The notes: generated from the letters alone by a model not told the origin. A stretch of 64,000 bases of DNA from Peribacillus kribbensis DSM 17871 (GCF_000430765.1 NZ_KE387241.1:143617-207616), one strand, 5' to 3'. Counted from the first letter of the stretch, positions 17,667 to 26,404 are shown. Translations and numbers: made by a program.

Positions 17667-18551
17667 TCAGCCTCGTTTTTTGATAGGAATATAAATGTCC
17701 ATCTGCTTATCCTTGCTGCCTGAAGAGCGCTCGTCATACCATTCAATCTCTGCTCCCCCTCCGTGCTCATAGCCTGATGAAGGAAACCATGTTTGGATTG
17801 CATAATCCCATGTTGAATGAATTGAGGATGAAAATTCTGCCTCTGATGCTTTAGGGGTTGTAAACACAGTATACTCACATTCAGGAAATTCCCTGACAAT
17901 AAGCCCTTCCGGTGCTTCAGCACCCTCTTCCACTTCCATTCCGATGATATAGACGAAGCTCTCATCATCCGGATTGAAATCTGTACAGATCCCAAGCTCG
18001 ACTCTTGGATGCTTCGGCTGGGGAATGTTCTCCCAAAGACGGTTCTGCAGATAATTCTGCCAGAACTCAGGTATTTCCCTTCGGTTTCTCCCCTCAGAAA
18101 TAGATGTTTTTAGCTCATACCCAATCAAATGAAACCCTGGCTTCACAACAATCTTCGGCTCCATATAAGTTCCTCCCCGCAAAATATATGTTTTTAGGCA
18201 GGCTTTTTCCTGAAGTCTACTAGCTAAAGGCTTTCCGTTTCTATATTGAGATGGAGAAACACCATAGCATCTCTTGAACGCTCTGTTGAAGGACTCATGT
18301 GATTGAAAGCCGCAATCCAGCGCGATATCCAAAACCTTCCTTTTGGGGTCCAGCAGAAATAAAGCTGAAATAGCCAGCCGCCTTCTTCGTACATAGTCCA
18401 TGACTGGCTCCCCTGCCAGCAATTGAAAGACTCTATGAAAATGAAAAGGGGAAAAACACGCAACTTCAGCTAAATCCCTCAAGGTTATAGGATTTGAAAT
18501 ATTATCCTCAATAAAATCAATCGCTCTTTGAATGCATTCTTGATATTCCAT
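17667..18551 (-). CDS. AraC-family regulator with GyrI-like effector domain
   Basis: 294 residues. The N-terminal AraC/XylS double helix-turn-helix (about 5-105) has LRDLAEVACFSPFHFHRVFQ and DIALDCGFQSHESFNRAFKRCYGVSPSQYR. The C-terminal domain (about 130-292) resembles GyrI/Rob ligand-binding folds (GFHLIGYELKTSIS..., DIYIPIKK), which bind hydrophobic drugs. I chose the ATG at 18551 (AGGTGG upstream) over a GTG three codons earlier. It lies convergent with the small-molecule exporter at 15983 and upstream of the exporter at 18675 on the same strand, so a role in efflux control is plausible but unproven. Confidence 0.85.
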   Translation of the reverse strand: MEYQECIQRAIDFIEDNISNPITLRDLAEVACFSPFHFHRVFQLLAGEPVMDYVRRRRLAISALFLLDPKRKVLDIALDCGFQSHESFNRAFKRCYGVSPSQYRNGKPLASRLQEKACLKTYILRGGTYMEPKIVVKPGFHLIGYELKTSISEGRNRREIPEFWQNYLQNRLWENIPQPKHPRVELGICTDFNPDDESFVYIIGMEVEEGAEAPEGLIVREFPECEYTVFTTPKASEAEFSSSIHSTWDYAIQTWFPSSGYEHGGGAEIEWYDERSSGSKDKQMDIYIPIKKRG

Positions 18552-18674
18552 ACTGACCACCTGCCTGATGTAACCATAACAAAGTAAGAAGATTTCCTCT
18601 TAACCGTTTTTGCTTTTTATAATGACCAATACTATTTATTAAACAATGAGGAGCAATTTTCCTGCCGCTGCATT

Positions 18675-19865
18675 TCAAGCTGCCGGAAGCTTCTCCTCCC
18701 TTTTCCTGTATCTGCCCCCAAGCCAGGTTTGAACTGCTCCTCCTCCTATAAGGAAACATCCCAATACGTAAAATAATACCGTTCCTCCAAAGGCCGAGTA
18801 AATCACACCCCCTACAAGCGGCCCGGCTGCCCTGGATATATCCCAGTGCAGTCCATAAACTGCAAAGCCTTTGCTTCTATGCTCTGGAGCACTTAAGATC
18901 GATACCAGCTTCTGCAAATGCGTGGATACCAAAATGGCGCCAAGACAGAGGAGAAGCTGTGCGAGGGACAGCAGAAACAGATTAGCTGACAGACCAAGGA
19001 TAAATGCTCCCAGCGCATATAGAAAATAGGCGATTGGAATGATCTTAACGGGCAGGATATGCTCGGTTTTTCTGGCCGTATATACTTCAATCAGGATGAA
19101 CAGGATGGCGCTTAATGTTTCAAGATAGGCAAAAACTTTCAAATAATCTTCAAAGTGATCTTTTAAATGGAAAATCCACGTGGTTTCCATAACAGAGTGA
19201 AGCATGCTGACAGGTAAGGATGCTGCCATCAGGAACAGTACAGCCCACATCCTGACAGCTGCTCCTGATGCTTTCAGTATGGGCTGTTCCTCCAACGAAT
19301 AGGTATCTTCTGTTTTAAAACGAATTAAGACTGCATAAACCCCAAAGGAAAGAGCTGAAAGAAAGAATACAAGCACAGGGCTGATGTTAAAAAGAGCGAC
19401 TCCCACTATGGGTCCGAATAATCCCCCTGCGCTTTTTGCCATTCCCAGGAGACCAAAGACTTCTGCCCGCTTGTTTTCCGGGACTGAGTCTACAATCTGC
19501 GCATTTGCCGCTGGAAAATAAAGAAATCTGCCCAGGCCATTTAAAATGGTGAATACGGCAAACATCCAGGTTAGTTGTGATACGGCTAGGCCGCCCATCG
19601 CAGTCATCTGAATCAGAAGTGCTGCCAGAATGACCTTCTTCCTCGAATACTTATCTCCAATTCCGCCTGCAAGAAGGGTGAGTACGATATCCGTCAAGGG
19701 CTGAAGGACAACTATCATGGCCGAAGAAAGTACACTTCCCCCGGTTTCCTTATAAATGTTTAACGAGAGAAAAGGGATCAGCATTCCCCCGACAAGTGAG
19801 GTCAGCCCGTTCCCTGCAGCACGGATCCATACAAAGGTGCTAAATTCAGAAAAATAAGTGCGCAT
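18675..19865 (-). CDS. MFS transporter
   Basis: 396 residues with about 12 helices. Motif A is AGGIGDKYSRKKVILAALL after helix 2; LNGLGRFLYFPAANAQIVDSVPENKRAEVFGL is the helix-4 region, and GLFGPIVGVALF the helix-5 antiporter motif. The C-terminal half repeats the fold, with DISRAAGPLVGGVIY. The start ATG follows GGTGGAATGA. It ends 124 bp before the AraC/GyrI gene on the same strand, and its start is 121 bp from the divergent AraC regulator at 19987. A drug or metabolite exporter is likely; the substrate is unknown. Confidence 0.85.
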   Translation of the reverse strand: MRTYFSEFSTFVWIRAAGNGLTSLVGGMLIPFLSLNIYKETGGSVLSSAMIVVLQPLTDIVLTLLAGGIGDKYSRKKVILAALLIQMTAMGGLAVSQLTWMFAVFTILNGLGRFLYFPAANAQIVDSVPENKRAEVFGLLGMAKSAGGLFGPIVGVALFNISPVLVFFLSALSFGVYAVLIRFKTEDTYSLEEQPILKASGAAVRMWAVLFLMAASLPVSMLHSVMETTWIFHLKDHFEDYLKVFAYLETLSAILFILIEVYTARKTEHILPVKIIPIAYFLYALGAFILGLSANLFLLSLAQLLLCLGAILVSTHLQKLVSILSAPEHRSKGFAVYGLHWDISRAAGPLVGGVIYSAFGGTVLFYVLGCFLIGGGAVQTWLGGRYRKREEKLPAA

Positions 19866-19986
19866 TCATTCCACCAGCTTTAAAATTATTGTAAACTAAT
19901 GCTAATATACTTTTTTCAAATTTTGATTTCTTATCAAAAATTGCTTGAAAATGTCCTGGATATTGCTAAGTCCGGAGGAAATAGAT

Positions 19987-20817
19987 ATGGAGATTCGAAT
20001 CGATTACCCTGGTTTTGGCTTCACCTATTTCACCATGGAGCCCAAAGAGCAGGAAGCTCTTCATTCACATAATCATTACCAGATCAGCATTCCTATCACT
20101 GCCGAAAGCCAAATTCAGCTCAACCAGACGACCCACAGCGTCCAGCCCTTCCAAAGCATACTGGCCATGCCGGGGGAATCCCACCGTCATGCCAGTATCA
20201 AGGAAGAGACCGCCATCCTTTTATTAAGCGTTTACCATACACCTCTTAAGCGGGCGTTTCAGGAAATGAACCTGGACATAGACAGCGTTCTTCAGAAACA
20301 TACAATGATAGGGAATAATGCAGAGCTGTTCCGTTTTTATCAAAATCTGTTAAGCAGCATTTCCGCCCATGCTGCTTTCCCTTTTCAGGATGAAGAAAAG
20401 GAAATCCTTCTGGCCAGGCTCGTTGCAGAGGGGATCATGATGGGGCAATCGCGGGGAAGCTATCCTCCTTCAGGCAGCTGGAGCACCAGGGATGATATGC
20501 TGAAGGTTAAGAACTATATCGATACACATTTTCGCAGTCCAATGACTTTGGAGGACCTGACAGAATACAGCCATATCAGTAAATATCATTTAATAAGGCG
20601 GTTCAAGGAAGTGACTGGCTTCCCGCCCCTTCAATATCTGCAGGCTCAGCGCCTTCAGTATGCGAGAATTTTGCTCACTTCCACAAAGGATGGAATTCTT
20701 GAAATCGCCCTCTCCTCCGGCTTCGGAAGCTTAAGCAGCTTTCAACGCAGCTTCAAGCAAAGGTACGGCTGCTCTCCAAGGGCATTCCGGCAGACGGAGG
20801 CAAACTCAAAACTATAA
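19987..20817 (+). CDS. AraC-family regulator with cupin sensor domain
   Basis: 276 residues. The N-terminal cupin-like arm (HSHNHYQISIPITAESQ and LAMPGESHRHASI, with several His) should bind a ligand. The C-terminal pair of helix-turn-helices spans about 180-272 (TLEDLTEYSHISKYHLIRRFKEVTG and EIALSSGFGSLSSFQRSFKQRYGCSPRAFR). The ATG at 19987 is chosen because CGGAGG stands 9 nt before it; an ATG at 19945 has no site. It is divergent from the MFS gene, which is its most likely target, and 11 bp ahead of the HAD gene. Confidence 0.88.
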   Translation: MEIRIDYPGFGFTYFTMEPKEQEALHSHNHYQISIPITAESQIQLNQTTHSVQPFQSILAMPGESHRHASIKEETAILLLSVYHTPLKRAFQEMNLDIDSVLQKHTMIGNNAELFRFYQNLLSSISAHAAFPFQDEEKEILLARLVAEGIMMGQSRGSYPPSGSWSTRDDMLKVKNYIDTHFRSPMTLEDLTEYSHISKYHLIRRFKEVTGFPPLQYLQAQRLQYARILLTSTKDGILEIALSSGFGSLSSFQRSFKQRYGCSPRAFRQTEANSKL

Positions 20818-20828
20818 CACTGGAGGGA

Positions 20829-21620
20829 ATGGAACTGAGTATATACAAAGCATTATTCCTCGACATTGACGGAACCATTGTAAGACCTGATAACACCATG
20901 GAGGAATCCACCAAAAGGGCGGTTGCCCAGGCAAAGGAAAAGGGGATTATTTCCGTCCTGACAACCGGAAGGCCTATCCATGAAATCTCGAATATAGCGG
21001 AGGAACTAAGCATCAGCTCATTTATCGGCTACAACGGAGCTTATGCGGTCCACCAAGGAATAGACGTATATAAGAGTCCCCTGCCCCGCGATATTGTTGA
21101 ATACATTCTTGAAACATCCCAAAGATACGATCATGAACTGGTTCTGTATACAAGTGAAAAAAATCTGTATACTTCACAGGAATCCCCACGAACAAGAAAA
21201 TTTATTGAAAAGCTGCACCTGACAATGAATGAAGATTACAATCCTTCTGAGGCTGATAACATTTTAGGGATTACCATCATGGCAGGGAGTGCAGAGGATT
21301 TCAGTCTTTATGAGATCGATCAGACCCATCTTTCTCAGGTGAATGTCGACGGGTTGCTCCATTGTTTTGATGTGATCAGGGATGAAGCCAACAAAGGAAT
21401 AGGGATGAGGAAGTTCTTGGAGCATCTTGGATTCCCACCTGAATCATCGATCGCGTTCGGGGACGGCATGAACGATAAAGAAATGCTGGCGGCGGCAGGC
21501 GAAAGCTTTGCCATGGGCAACGCACACAGTGACTTATTCGCGTACGCCAAACACAAAACCACCGATGTAAATCATTCAGGCGTATATAACGGCTTGAAAT
21601 ATCTTGGAATTGCTGAATAA
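20829..21620 (+). CDS. HAD-superfamily phosphatase, Cof/IIB type
   Basis: 263 residues. Motif I is LFLDIDGTI (nucleophile Asp), motif II TTGRP, and motifs III/IV GMRKFLEHLGF...AFGDGMNDKEML. The IIB cap lies between. Such enzymes dephosphorylate sugar phosphates, FMN or pyridoxal phosphate; the substrate is not deducible. The start is uncertain: TGGAGG is only 2-3 nt before the ATG at 20829, so a later codon such as CTG at 20835 would fit the spacing better. It shares an operon with the AraC regulator (11-bp gap). Confidence 0.88.
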   Translation: MELSIYKALFLDIDGTIVRPDNTMEESTKRAVAQAKEKGIISVLTTGRPIHEISNIAEELSISSFIGYNGAYAVHQGIDVYKSPLPRDIVEYILETSQRYDHELVLYTSEKNLYTSQESPRTRKFIEKLHLTMNEDYNPSEADNILGITIMAGSAEDFSLYEIDQTHLSQVNVDGLLHCFDVIRDEANKGIGMRKFLEHLGFPPESSIAFGDGMNDKEMLAAAGESFAMGNAHSDLFAYAKHKTTDVNHSGVYNGLKYLGIAE

Positions 21621-21630
21621 AGTACAATAA

Positions 21631-21661
21631 GGGCTGCCGCTGCCGGCAGCCCTGCTTTTTT
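21631..21661 (+). terminator. Terminator after the HAD gene
   Basis: GGGCTGCC-GCTG-CCGGCAGCCC is followed by TGCTTTTTT, a GC-rich stem. Confidence 0.85.
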
Positions 21662-21771
21662 GCTCGGGAAACCTTCCCCATATATCCTCCAAAACGGGCT
21701 CCATTCTTCATCTAACCGGACATCTTACTTTTGCCGGTTACTGGATTAAGGACAAAGACATCGCTAGCATG

Positions 21772-21798
21772 AAAAAAGGAATGCCTTAGAGGCATTCC
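21772..21798 (-). terminator. Terminator of the GerPA-like pair
   Basis: On the minus strand, GGAATGCCT-CTA-AGGCATTCC is followed by TTTTTTC, 9 nt past the stop codon. Confidence 0.85.
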
Positions 21799-21806
21799 CT
21801 TTCAGT

Positions 21807-22043
21807 TTATATAACACTTGTTTTCACAGAATTTGAATCATTTAAATCAGAATCATTCAGCATGATCAACGGTGTATTCACGAAACAGAAATCTCCGTTT
21901 TCCTCCCCGAACCCCTGATTCTGTTTATTTGACATGAGGGTGTCTAAGTATTGATTGGGACCCATGCTTAGGGAGGCACCACGGTCCATGACATTTATTT
22001 TGAATGCCAGCAGATTCACCATAACCGGACCAAATAAAACCAT
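21807..22043 (-). CDS. GerPA/GerPF-family spore protein 1
   Basis: 78 residues. The pattern is that of small spore germination proteins of the GerPA/PF family: a short beta-rich segment (LLAFKINVMDRGASLSMGPN) followed by a GFGEENGD loop and a polar tail. Family members sit in the spore coat and, in the gerP operon, help germinants reach their receptors. AGGAGG precedes the ATG. It is second in a two-gene minus-strand operon, 15 bp after the gene at 22059. Confidence 0.75.
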   Translation of the reverse strand: MVLFGPVMVNLLAFKINVMDRGASLSMGPNQYLDTLMSNKQNQGFGEENGDFCFVNTPLIMLNDSDLNDSNSVKTSVI

Positions 22044-22058
22044 TAGAATCCTCCTTCA

Positions 22059-22298
22059 TCATGGAAGCGGAATTTTTTGAAAGGTGGAAGGACTGTCAAT
22101 CAAGTCTCTATCATCCACTGCACTATTCGTGCCGATAAAGCCGCTGTCATCTCCGAAATTCTGACCGTAGCCCTGAACCTTTTTATCAGAATTGTTCCAG
22201 TCGGCCAGTAAGTTCTGGCCAATATTCACAGCTGAAGCATTTTCAAAGGAATTTATTTTTAACATAAAAATATTAATATTAATAGACGCAGATGACAC
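22059..22298 (-). CDS. GerPA/GerPF-family spore protein 2
   Basis: 79 residues, with NINIFMLKINSFENASAVNIGQN at the start and VQGYGQNFGDDSGFIG, the same family pattern as its neighbours. Similarity to the next gene is recognisable but weak, so this is an old duplication. The GTG start at 22298 follows AAAGGGGGTG. Its stop codon is followed at once by the ribosome binding site of the gene at 22043. It is divergent from the Hsp20 gene with 70 bp between, which should hold promoters for both, probably sporulation sigma factors; I see no convincing match. Confidence 0.75.
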   Translation of the reverse strand: MSSASININIFMLKINSFENASAVNIGQNLLADWNNSDKKVQGYGQNFGDDSGFIGTNSAVDDRDLIDSPSTFQKIPLP

Positions 22299-22368
22299 TG
22301 CTTCTTCACCCCCTTTTCAAACTATATTCATCCAAAAGTGATATATGAAGCTTTATAAGGAGGATAAA

Positions 22369-22848
22369 ATGGATTTCCAAAAATTGATGCAGTGGATGGA
22401 AGCAGCGAAGAAGTATCAGTCACAGGATTTTTGGAGCGGGATCTTTGATCAGTCCTCCTTTGAACATTTCATGAAAAATATGGCCAGCGATGAAAACCCG
22501 CAGAATGCAAAAGGGCAGACAAGCCCTGCTCCGAGGGATGACTTCCCCCCTGTCGATGTATATATAGCCGGAGCGGAAATCATTTTATTGGCGGATTTAG
22601 CCGGCTACAATAAAGAAGACCTGGATATATCCGTTTCGGGATCCAGGCTTTTGATCAGCGGTACAAGGAGCCCCCTCGTAAACGGCACCGCTGTAATCCA
22701 GGAGCGGTTTACAGGAGATTTTAAGCGGACCATCCAATTGCCTGAACCGACTGACTCGAGTCAGATCAGGGCAAAGTTCCGGAACGGCCTGCTGATGATT
22801 GCATACCCAAGACAGCACACCTATGAAGAGCGGATCAACATTGATTAA
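22369..22848 (+). CDS. Hsp20/alpha-crystallin protein, probably spore-associated
   Basis: 159 residues. The alpha-crystallin domain covers about 65-155: PPVDVYIAGAEIILLADLAGYNKEDLDISVSG, then the closing FRNGLLMIAYPR. The N-terminal arm (FQKLMQWMEAAKKYQSQDFW) is helical. AAGGAGG with ideal spacing supports the ATG at 22369. In Bacillus, related small heat-shock proteins (CotM, CotP) are spore-coat components. The position among GerP-like genes suggests the same here. The stop codon overlaps that of the convergent gene at 22845 by two bases. Confidence 0.8.
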   Translation: MDFQKLMQWMEAAKKYQSQDFWSGIFDQSSFEHFMKNMASDENPQNAKGQTSPAPRDDFPPVDVYIAGAEIILLADLAGYNKEDLDISVSGSRLLISGTRSPLVNGTAVIQERFTGDFKRTIQLPEPTDSSQIRAKFRNGLLMIAYPRQHTYEERINID

Positions 22849-23072
22849 CGTCCCTTTTTCGATGTCTCAGCGTCCCTTCCATCCGAATCATTCACAAGCC
22901 ATACAGGGGATTCAAACAGACCCCGGTCCCCATTCTGTTCCCCAAAGCCTTCTGACCGATTGTTGGCTACATGGTTTCCGATTTTTATCGTGGAGCTTAG
23001 CGAAAAATTCGCCAGCTTGTCAATGGTGTTTACCTTGGTATGGAAAATGGTAATGATGGTTCTATCCGCCAT
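22845..23072 (-). CDS. GerPA/GerPF-family spore protein 3
   Basis: 75 residues beginning MADRTIITIFHTKVNTIDKL. SLSSTIKIGNHVANNRSEGFGEQNGDRG is the family core. The ATG at 23072 follows GGAGGGAG; the open frame upstream lacks a site. Its stop overlaps the Hsp20 stop on the other strand, and it is divergent from the GerPC-like gene (48 bp apart). Confidence 0.75.
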   Translation of the reverse strand: MADRTIITIFHTKVNTIDKLANFSLSSTIKIGNHVANNRSEGFGEQNGDRGLFESPVWLVNDSDGRDAETSKKGR

Positions 23073-23120
23073 ACTCTCCCTCCTTTCAACGAAAATTTCA
23101 GGATAATGCGAGGAAAACAT

Positions 23121-23978
23121 ATGCCTATAAAAGGATTATTCAATCGAGACGGGAATCATGAAAAAAACCTAATTCATGGCCAAAACCTGGAAAAGCTGTC
23201 TCTCAGGATGAATACGCTGGAGGTTCACATGCAGAGGCTGCTAAAGCTGGAGGAACGGCTGAGCTTATCCTCCATTTCCATAAAACAGAAGAAGGACTCT
23301 CCCAAGAACATCCCTGGCGCTGCGGATGTGGAATCCCTTGTAGAGAAGCGTCTTAAAGCCTATCACCAGCAAGTGCAGGATTTGCACTTCAGAATGCGGA
23401 AGCTGGAGGCAGTTCAGAAGGAGGAGAAAGACCAATCTCCTGAGCCAAGGTCCTTCCAGAGAGAAGAATCAGAATCCGTACTGGATCCGATTGTTGAAAA
23501 AATGGGCATATTCGAAATCCTTTTAAATGAAATGGAAAAAAGATACTCTCTTCTGTATGAAGCCCATCTCCAATTGGCCGAGAGGGTCGGCCTCCTTGAA
23601 AAAAAGGGTGCTCCTCCTCCGGAAGATAAACAGGTTGTCATCAAAGAAATCAACATTGATAAATTCTTCCTTGATAAATATGAGTTAAATAACGTGATCG
23701 CACAAATGGGCATCAAGGAGCTCAGCGGAGCACTGAATATCGGGGCCACCTATGGCAAGGGTGCTCTTCCACAGGAATTTACCCCGGCCATTCAAAAGGA
23801 CTTTGAGGAATTAATGCAGGAAAAAGAAGAATTGAAGAAGCAATATACAAAATCCGCAGAAGAAGATCAAGACGGGGACTCCGGTTCAGAAAGCTCTGAA
23901 TCTGTTTCAGGAGAAAAAGAAGATGACGACACCTTTCCAGTCATTTATACAAAAATTGATATAGAGGAAGAGGAATGA
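23121..23978 (+). CDS. GerPC-like coiled-coil spore protein
   Basis: 285 residues. It is largely coiled coil (about 15-75, 85-115 and 150-190), with a Lys/Glu-rich middle. The segment IKELSGALNIGATYGKG near 230 matches the GerPC signature (compare KIETLEGTLNIG in B. subtilis GerPC). The tail is strongly acidic (GEKEDDDTFPVIYTKIDIEEEE). It is longer than classical GerPC (about 200). The start ATG at 23121 follows GCGAGGAAA. Together with three GerPA/PF-like proteins and Hsp20 it suggests a second GerP-like coat module. Confidence 0.6.
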   Translation: MPIKGLFNRDGNHEKNLIHGQNLEKLSLRMNTLEVHMQRLLKLEERLSLSSISIKQKKDSPKNIPGAADVESLVEKRLKAYHQQVQDLHFRMRKLEAVQKEEKDQSPEPRSFQREESESVLDPIVEKMGIFEILLNEMEKRYSLLYEAHLQLAERVGLLEKKGAPPPEDKQVVIKEINIDKFFLDKYELNNVIAQMGIKELSGALNIGATYGKGALPQEFTPAIQKDFEELMQEKEELKKQYTKSAEEDQDGDSGSESSESVSGEKEDDDTFPVIYTKIDIEEEE

Positions 23979-24052
23979 CCGCTAAAAGCTTCGATCACAA
24001 AGGAAATACCGGCGAAATGACAGTCGGATTGGCATCAGGAAAAACAAAATGA
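23975..24052 (+). CDS. Possible 25-residue coupled peptide
   Basis: The ATG overlaps the stop of the GerPC-like gene (ATGA), with GGAAGAGGA upstream. The peptide begins MTAKSFDHKGNTGEMTVGLA. Coupled translation is possible, but length and lack of relatives make this weak. It may be the start of a lost downstream gene. Confidence 0.25.
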   Translation: MTAKSFDHKGNTGEMTVGLASGKTK

Positions 24053-24114
24053 GATTTAATACAATGTCCTTAATTGAGCAACCAGCAAAAGTAATATAGA
24101 GGGAGGTTTTCCGG

Positions 24115-24177
24115 TTGGAAAGAGACAACATCTATGTTCCAATTTTTCAAGTCAGTAAGCTGAATTCTTCCGTCTGA
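24115..24177 (+). CDS. Possible 20-residue peptide with strong RBS
   Basis: GAGGGAGG stands 8 nt before a TTG opening MERDNIYVPIFQVSKLNSSV and a stop. The beta-strand-like IYVPIFQVSKLNSSV faintly recalls GerP-family N-termini, so this may be a truncated member. The rest of 23979-24258 holds no other supported gene. Confidence 0.25.
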   Translation: MERDNIYVPIFQVSKLNSSV

Positions 24178-24258
24178 ATCCGGCTATTAAGATTAATTAA
24201 ATTCGTACTCATAACATAACTATTTTCCCTCCATCAATAGCCATAAATAAAAGAAAGA

Positions 24259-24280
24259 GACGTATGCCCATTCATACGTC
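24259..24280 (-). terminator. Hairpin after the gene at 24312
   Basis: GACGTATG-AATGGG-CATACGTC on the minus strand is followed by TCTTTCTTTTAT, a weak T-tract. Confidence 0.55.
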
Positions 24281-24311
24281 CGTCATTCTTGTTTTGTTTA
24301 TTTACTACTAC

Positions 24312-24776
24312 TTATTTCTGGCGCGAAAAGCCTTCTTCCTCCAGATACTGACGCGCTTCATTATAGGAATTAAAGGTTCCGTCCAGATTCAAGCCTGCAT
24401 ACACATTCCACATATCCTCTTCCTCCTGGATAAGAGTCAGGGTCTGATTTTCTTTGTTTACCCAGACCTCCTCCATTCCCTCGAAAACCATCTCTTCTTC
24501 TTCCTTCAGGGAATGAATGGAACGTTCTAAAAGCAGACGGAGTTCCTCACTTGAATAGTCACGGATATTGACCATTCCTTTTCCATCTGTCTTACAGCCG
24601 GCTATTCTTCCTCCGTATACAAATCCGTTCCCATTCGGGTGCAGATGGTAGACTACATTTTTCTTATCTCCTGCGCTTTCCGCATAATGAAAATTCACGC
24701 GCCCCAGGGATACATTCTTCCGTTCAAGCTCAGGAAATGATTCTATGATAGCTAATTTTTCTTCAAAAGTAAGCAT
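24312..24776 (-). CDS. Conserved-looking hypothetical protein
   Basis: 154 residues, soluble, acidic. It begins MLTFEEKLAIIESFPELERK. It has a beta-rich middle (VVYHLHPNGNGFVYGG...KGMVNIRDYSSEELRLLLERSI) and a C-terminal half suggesting a second small domain (EVWVNKENQTLTLIQEEEDMWNVYAGLNLDGTFNSYNEARQYLEEEG). I do not recognise the family. GGAGG precedes the ATG. It is monocistronic. Confidence 0.8.
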   Translation of the reverse strand: MLTFEEKLAIIESFPELERKNVSLGRVNFHYAESAGDKKNVVYHLHPNGNGFVYGGRIAGCKTDGKGMVNIRDYSSEELRLLLERSIHSLKEEEEMVFEGMEEVWVNKENQTLTLIQEEEDMWNVYAGLNLDGTFNSYNEARQYLEEEGFSRQK

Positions 24777-24847
24777 GATGCCTCCAAGTTATATAAAAAT
24801 AGATTCTGTCTCATTATACCTTATCTAAAGTCCTCGTGCTGAAGCTG

Positions 24848-25231
24848 TTAAATAATCCCCCAGACAAACAGATAATAGAGTGAAAAAATCAAGAATACAA
24901 CCAATAAAGCCAATGATAAATAAAAAATAATCCATTTCTCTGCTTTGAATGTCTGGCGGTTAATTGAATTCTTCTTATTAAAATAGCTTACCGCTGCCAG
25001 AATGATCGTGAGGATTCCTACAGCAATTGATGAAATCCCGATCACCTGCGCCAGAACATCACCCATAAACGAGAGGGTTGATGGTGTTGAAAAATGCAGG
25101 TTTGTAATCAGGAAACCTACCCCGATAATCGTAATGCTCGTCCTCACCCACGCCAGATAGGTTCTTTCATTGGCCAGATGCTGCTGTATATATTTTGAAT
25201 CCGTAGTCTGCTGCTCCTTTTCTTCCACCAT
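24848..25231 (-). CDS. DUF202 membrane protein (YidH-like)
   Basis: 127 residues. The motif YIQQHLANERTYLAWVRTSI is the DUF202 hallmark, followed by three transmembrane helices (about 33-53, 62-85 and 100-125). Function is unknown; related domains occur in VTC polyphosphate polymerase complexes. The ATG at 25231 has only GGGGT upstream; a GTG one codon later would be equally well placed. Confidence 0.82.
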   Translation of the reverse strand: MVEEKEQQTTDSKYIQQHLANERTYLAWVRTSITIIGVGFLITNLHFSTPSTLSFMGDVLAQVIGISSIAVGILTIILAAVSYFNKKNSINRQTFKAEKWIIFYLSLALLVVFLIFSLYYLFVWGII

Positions 25232-25402
25232 GATACCCCATTCATTACCTTTTCCTTTATCATACCCTTTTAGAAAAGCCGTGCTCAATAATTGTGAATG
25301 ACTCAGCCCAGAATAAATCCATGTACATTCATACTTTCTATAAGGATGTGCAAAACTATATGTATTATTAAAGAAAGCGGGTAGTCTTTTATGGAGGATA
25401 AA

Positions 25403-26401
25403 ATGAAGCTGCGGCTGACCTCTGCAGAAATGTCCATGCTGTGGGCCCAATATATGAACGATACCGCTTCAGTCTGTGTCCTCAGCCATTTTTCACAAAA
25501 GGCAGAGGATGAGGAAGCAGCATCTATCATTCAATATGCTCTGACCGGGTCCAAAAGTAACATTGCCTTTTTACAGGAATTATTTATGAAAGAAAATTTT
25601 CCTGTTCCACACGGCTTTAAAGAAGAAGAGGACGTACAAGCTGATTCCCCCAGATTATTTTCAGATACATATGCGACCATTTATTTGCGAAATATGTCAT
25701 TGCTCGGCATGACGGCGGGGAGCGTTTCTCTTGGGCTGGTCACAAGGCCTGATATTGTCCGTTTTTTTAAGAATGTACTAAAGACATCAGTTGGCCTCCA
25801 GGATCTAACGAGGGATCTCATGCTGAAAGAAGGAACATATATAAAGCTCCCGTACATTTCTACGCCTGATGAAGGAGATTGTGTAGATAAGCAGCGATTC
25901 TTAAGCGACTTCTTTGGCGAGAAAAGGCCCCTTACTGCCCTGGAAATCACCATGCTGTTCAATAATATCCAAACGAATTCCATCGGTAAAACCTTAATTA
26001 TCGGTTTTGCCCAAACTGCACAGGATTCTGAGGTTAAGCAATATTTCCTCAGGGGAAGGAAAATCGCCCAAAAACACATTGATATATTCAGCGATATTTT
26101 AAAAAAAGAAGACCTTCCTGCTCCCATGACCTGGGACACAGCTGTTTCGGATACGACGGAGCCTGTTTTTTCCGATAAATTGATGATGTTTCATGTTTCC
26201 GCCATGATTGCCTCTGGAATCGGCAATTACGGGGCATCCATGTCCGGCAGTCCGCGCTATGACCTTGGCTTTCGATATGCTTCATTGATTCCCGAAATAG
26301 CCCTTTATGCAGAAGATGGAGCGAATATTATGATTAAGAATTCCTGGCTGGAGGAACCGCCGCAAAGCGATCCGAGAGAAAGGCTCATTAAAGGGGAATA
26401 A
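25403..26401 (+). CDS. DUF3231 family protein
   Basis: 332 residues made of two similar halves of about 165 (LTSAEMSMLWAQYMNDTASVCVLSHFSQ and LTALEITMLFNNIQTNSIGKTLIIGFAQ open them). Each should form a ferritin-like helical bundle, as expected for DUF3231. Its function is unknown and Bacillus genomes carry several copies. I chose the ATG at 25403 because GGAGG lies 5-6 nt before it; an ATG at 25391 lacks a site. The next gene starts 3 nt after the stop. Confidence 0.85.
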   Translation: MKLRLTSAEMSMLWAQYMNDTASVCVLSHFSQKAEDEEAASIIQYALTGSKSNIAFLQELFMKENFPVPHGFKEEEDVQADSPRLFSDTYATIYLRNMSLLGMTAGSVSLGLVTRPDIVRFFKNVLKTSVGLQDLTRDLMLKEGTYIKLPYISTPDEGDCVDKQRFLSDFFGEKRPLTALEITMLFNNIQTNSIGKTLIIGFAQTAQDSEVKQYFLRGRKIAQKHIDIFSDILKKEDLPAPMTWDTAVSDTTEPVFSDKLMMFHVSAMIASGIGNYGASMSGSPRYDLGFRYASLIPEIALYAEDGANIMIKNSWLEEPPQSDPRERLIKGE

Positions 26402-26404
26402 CTC

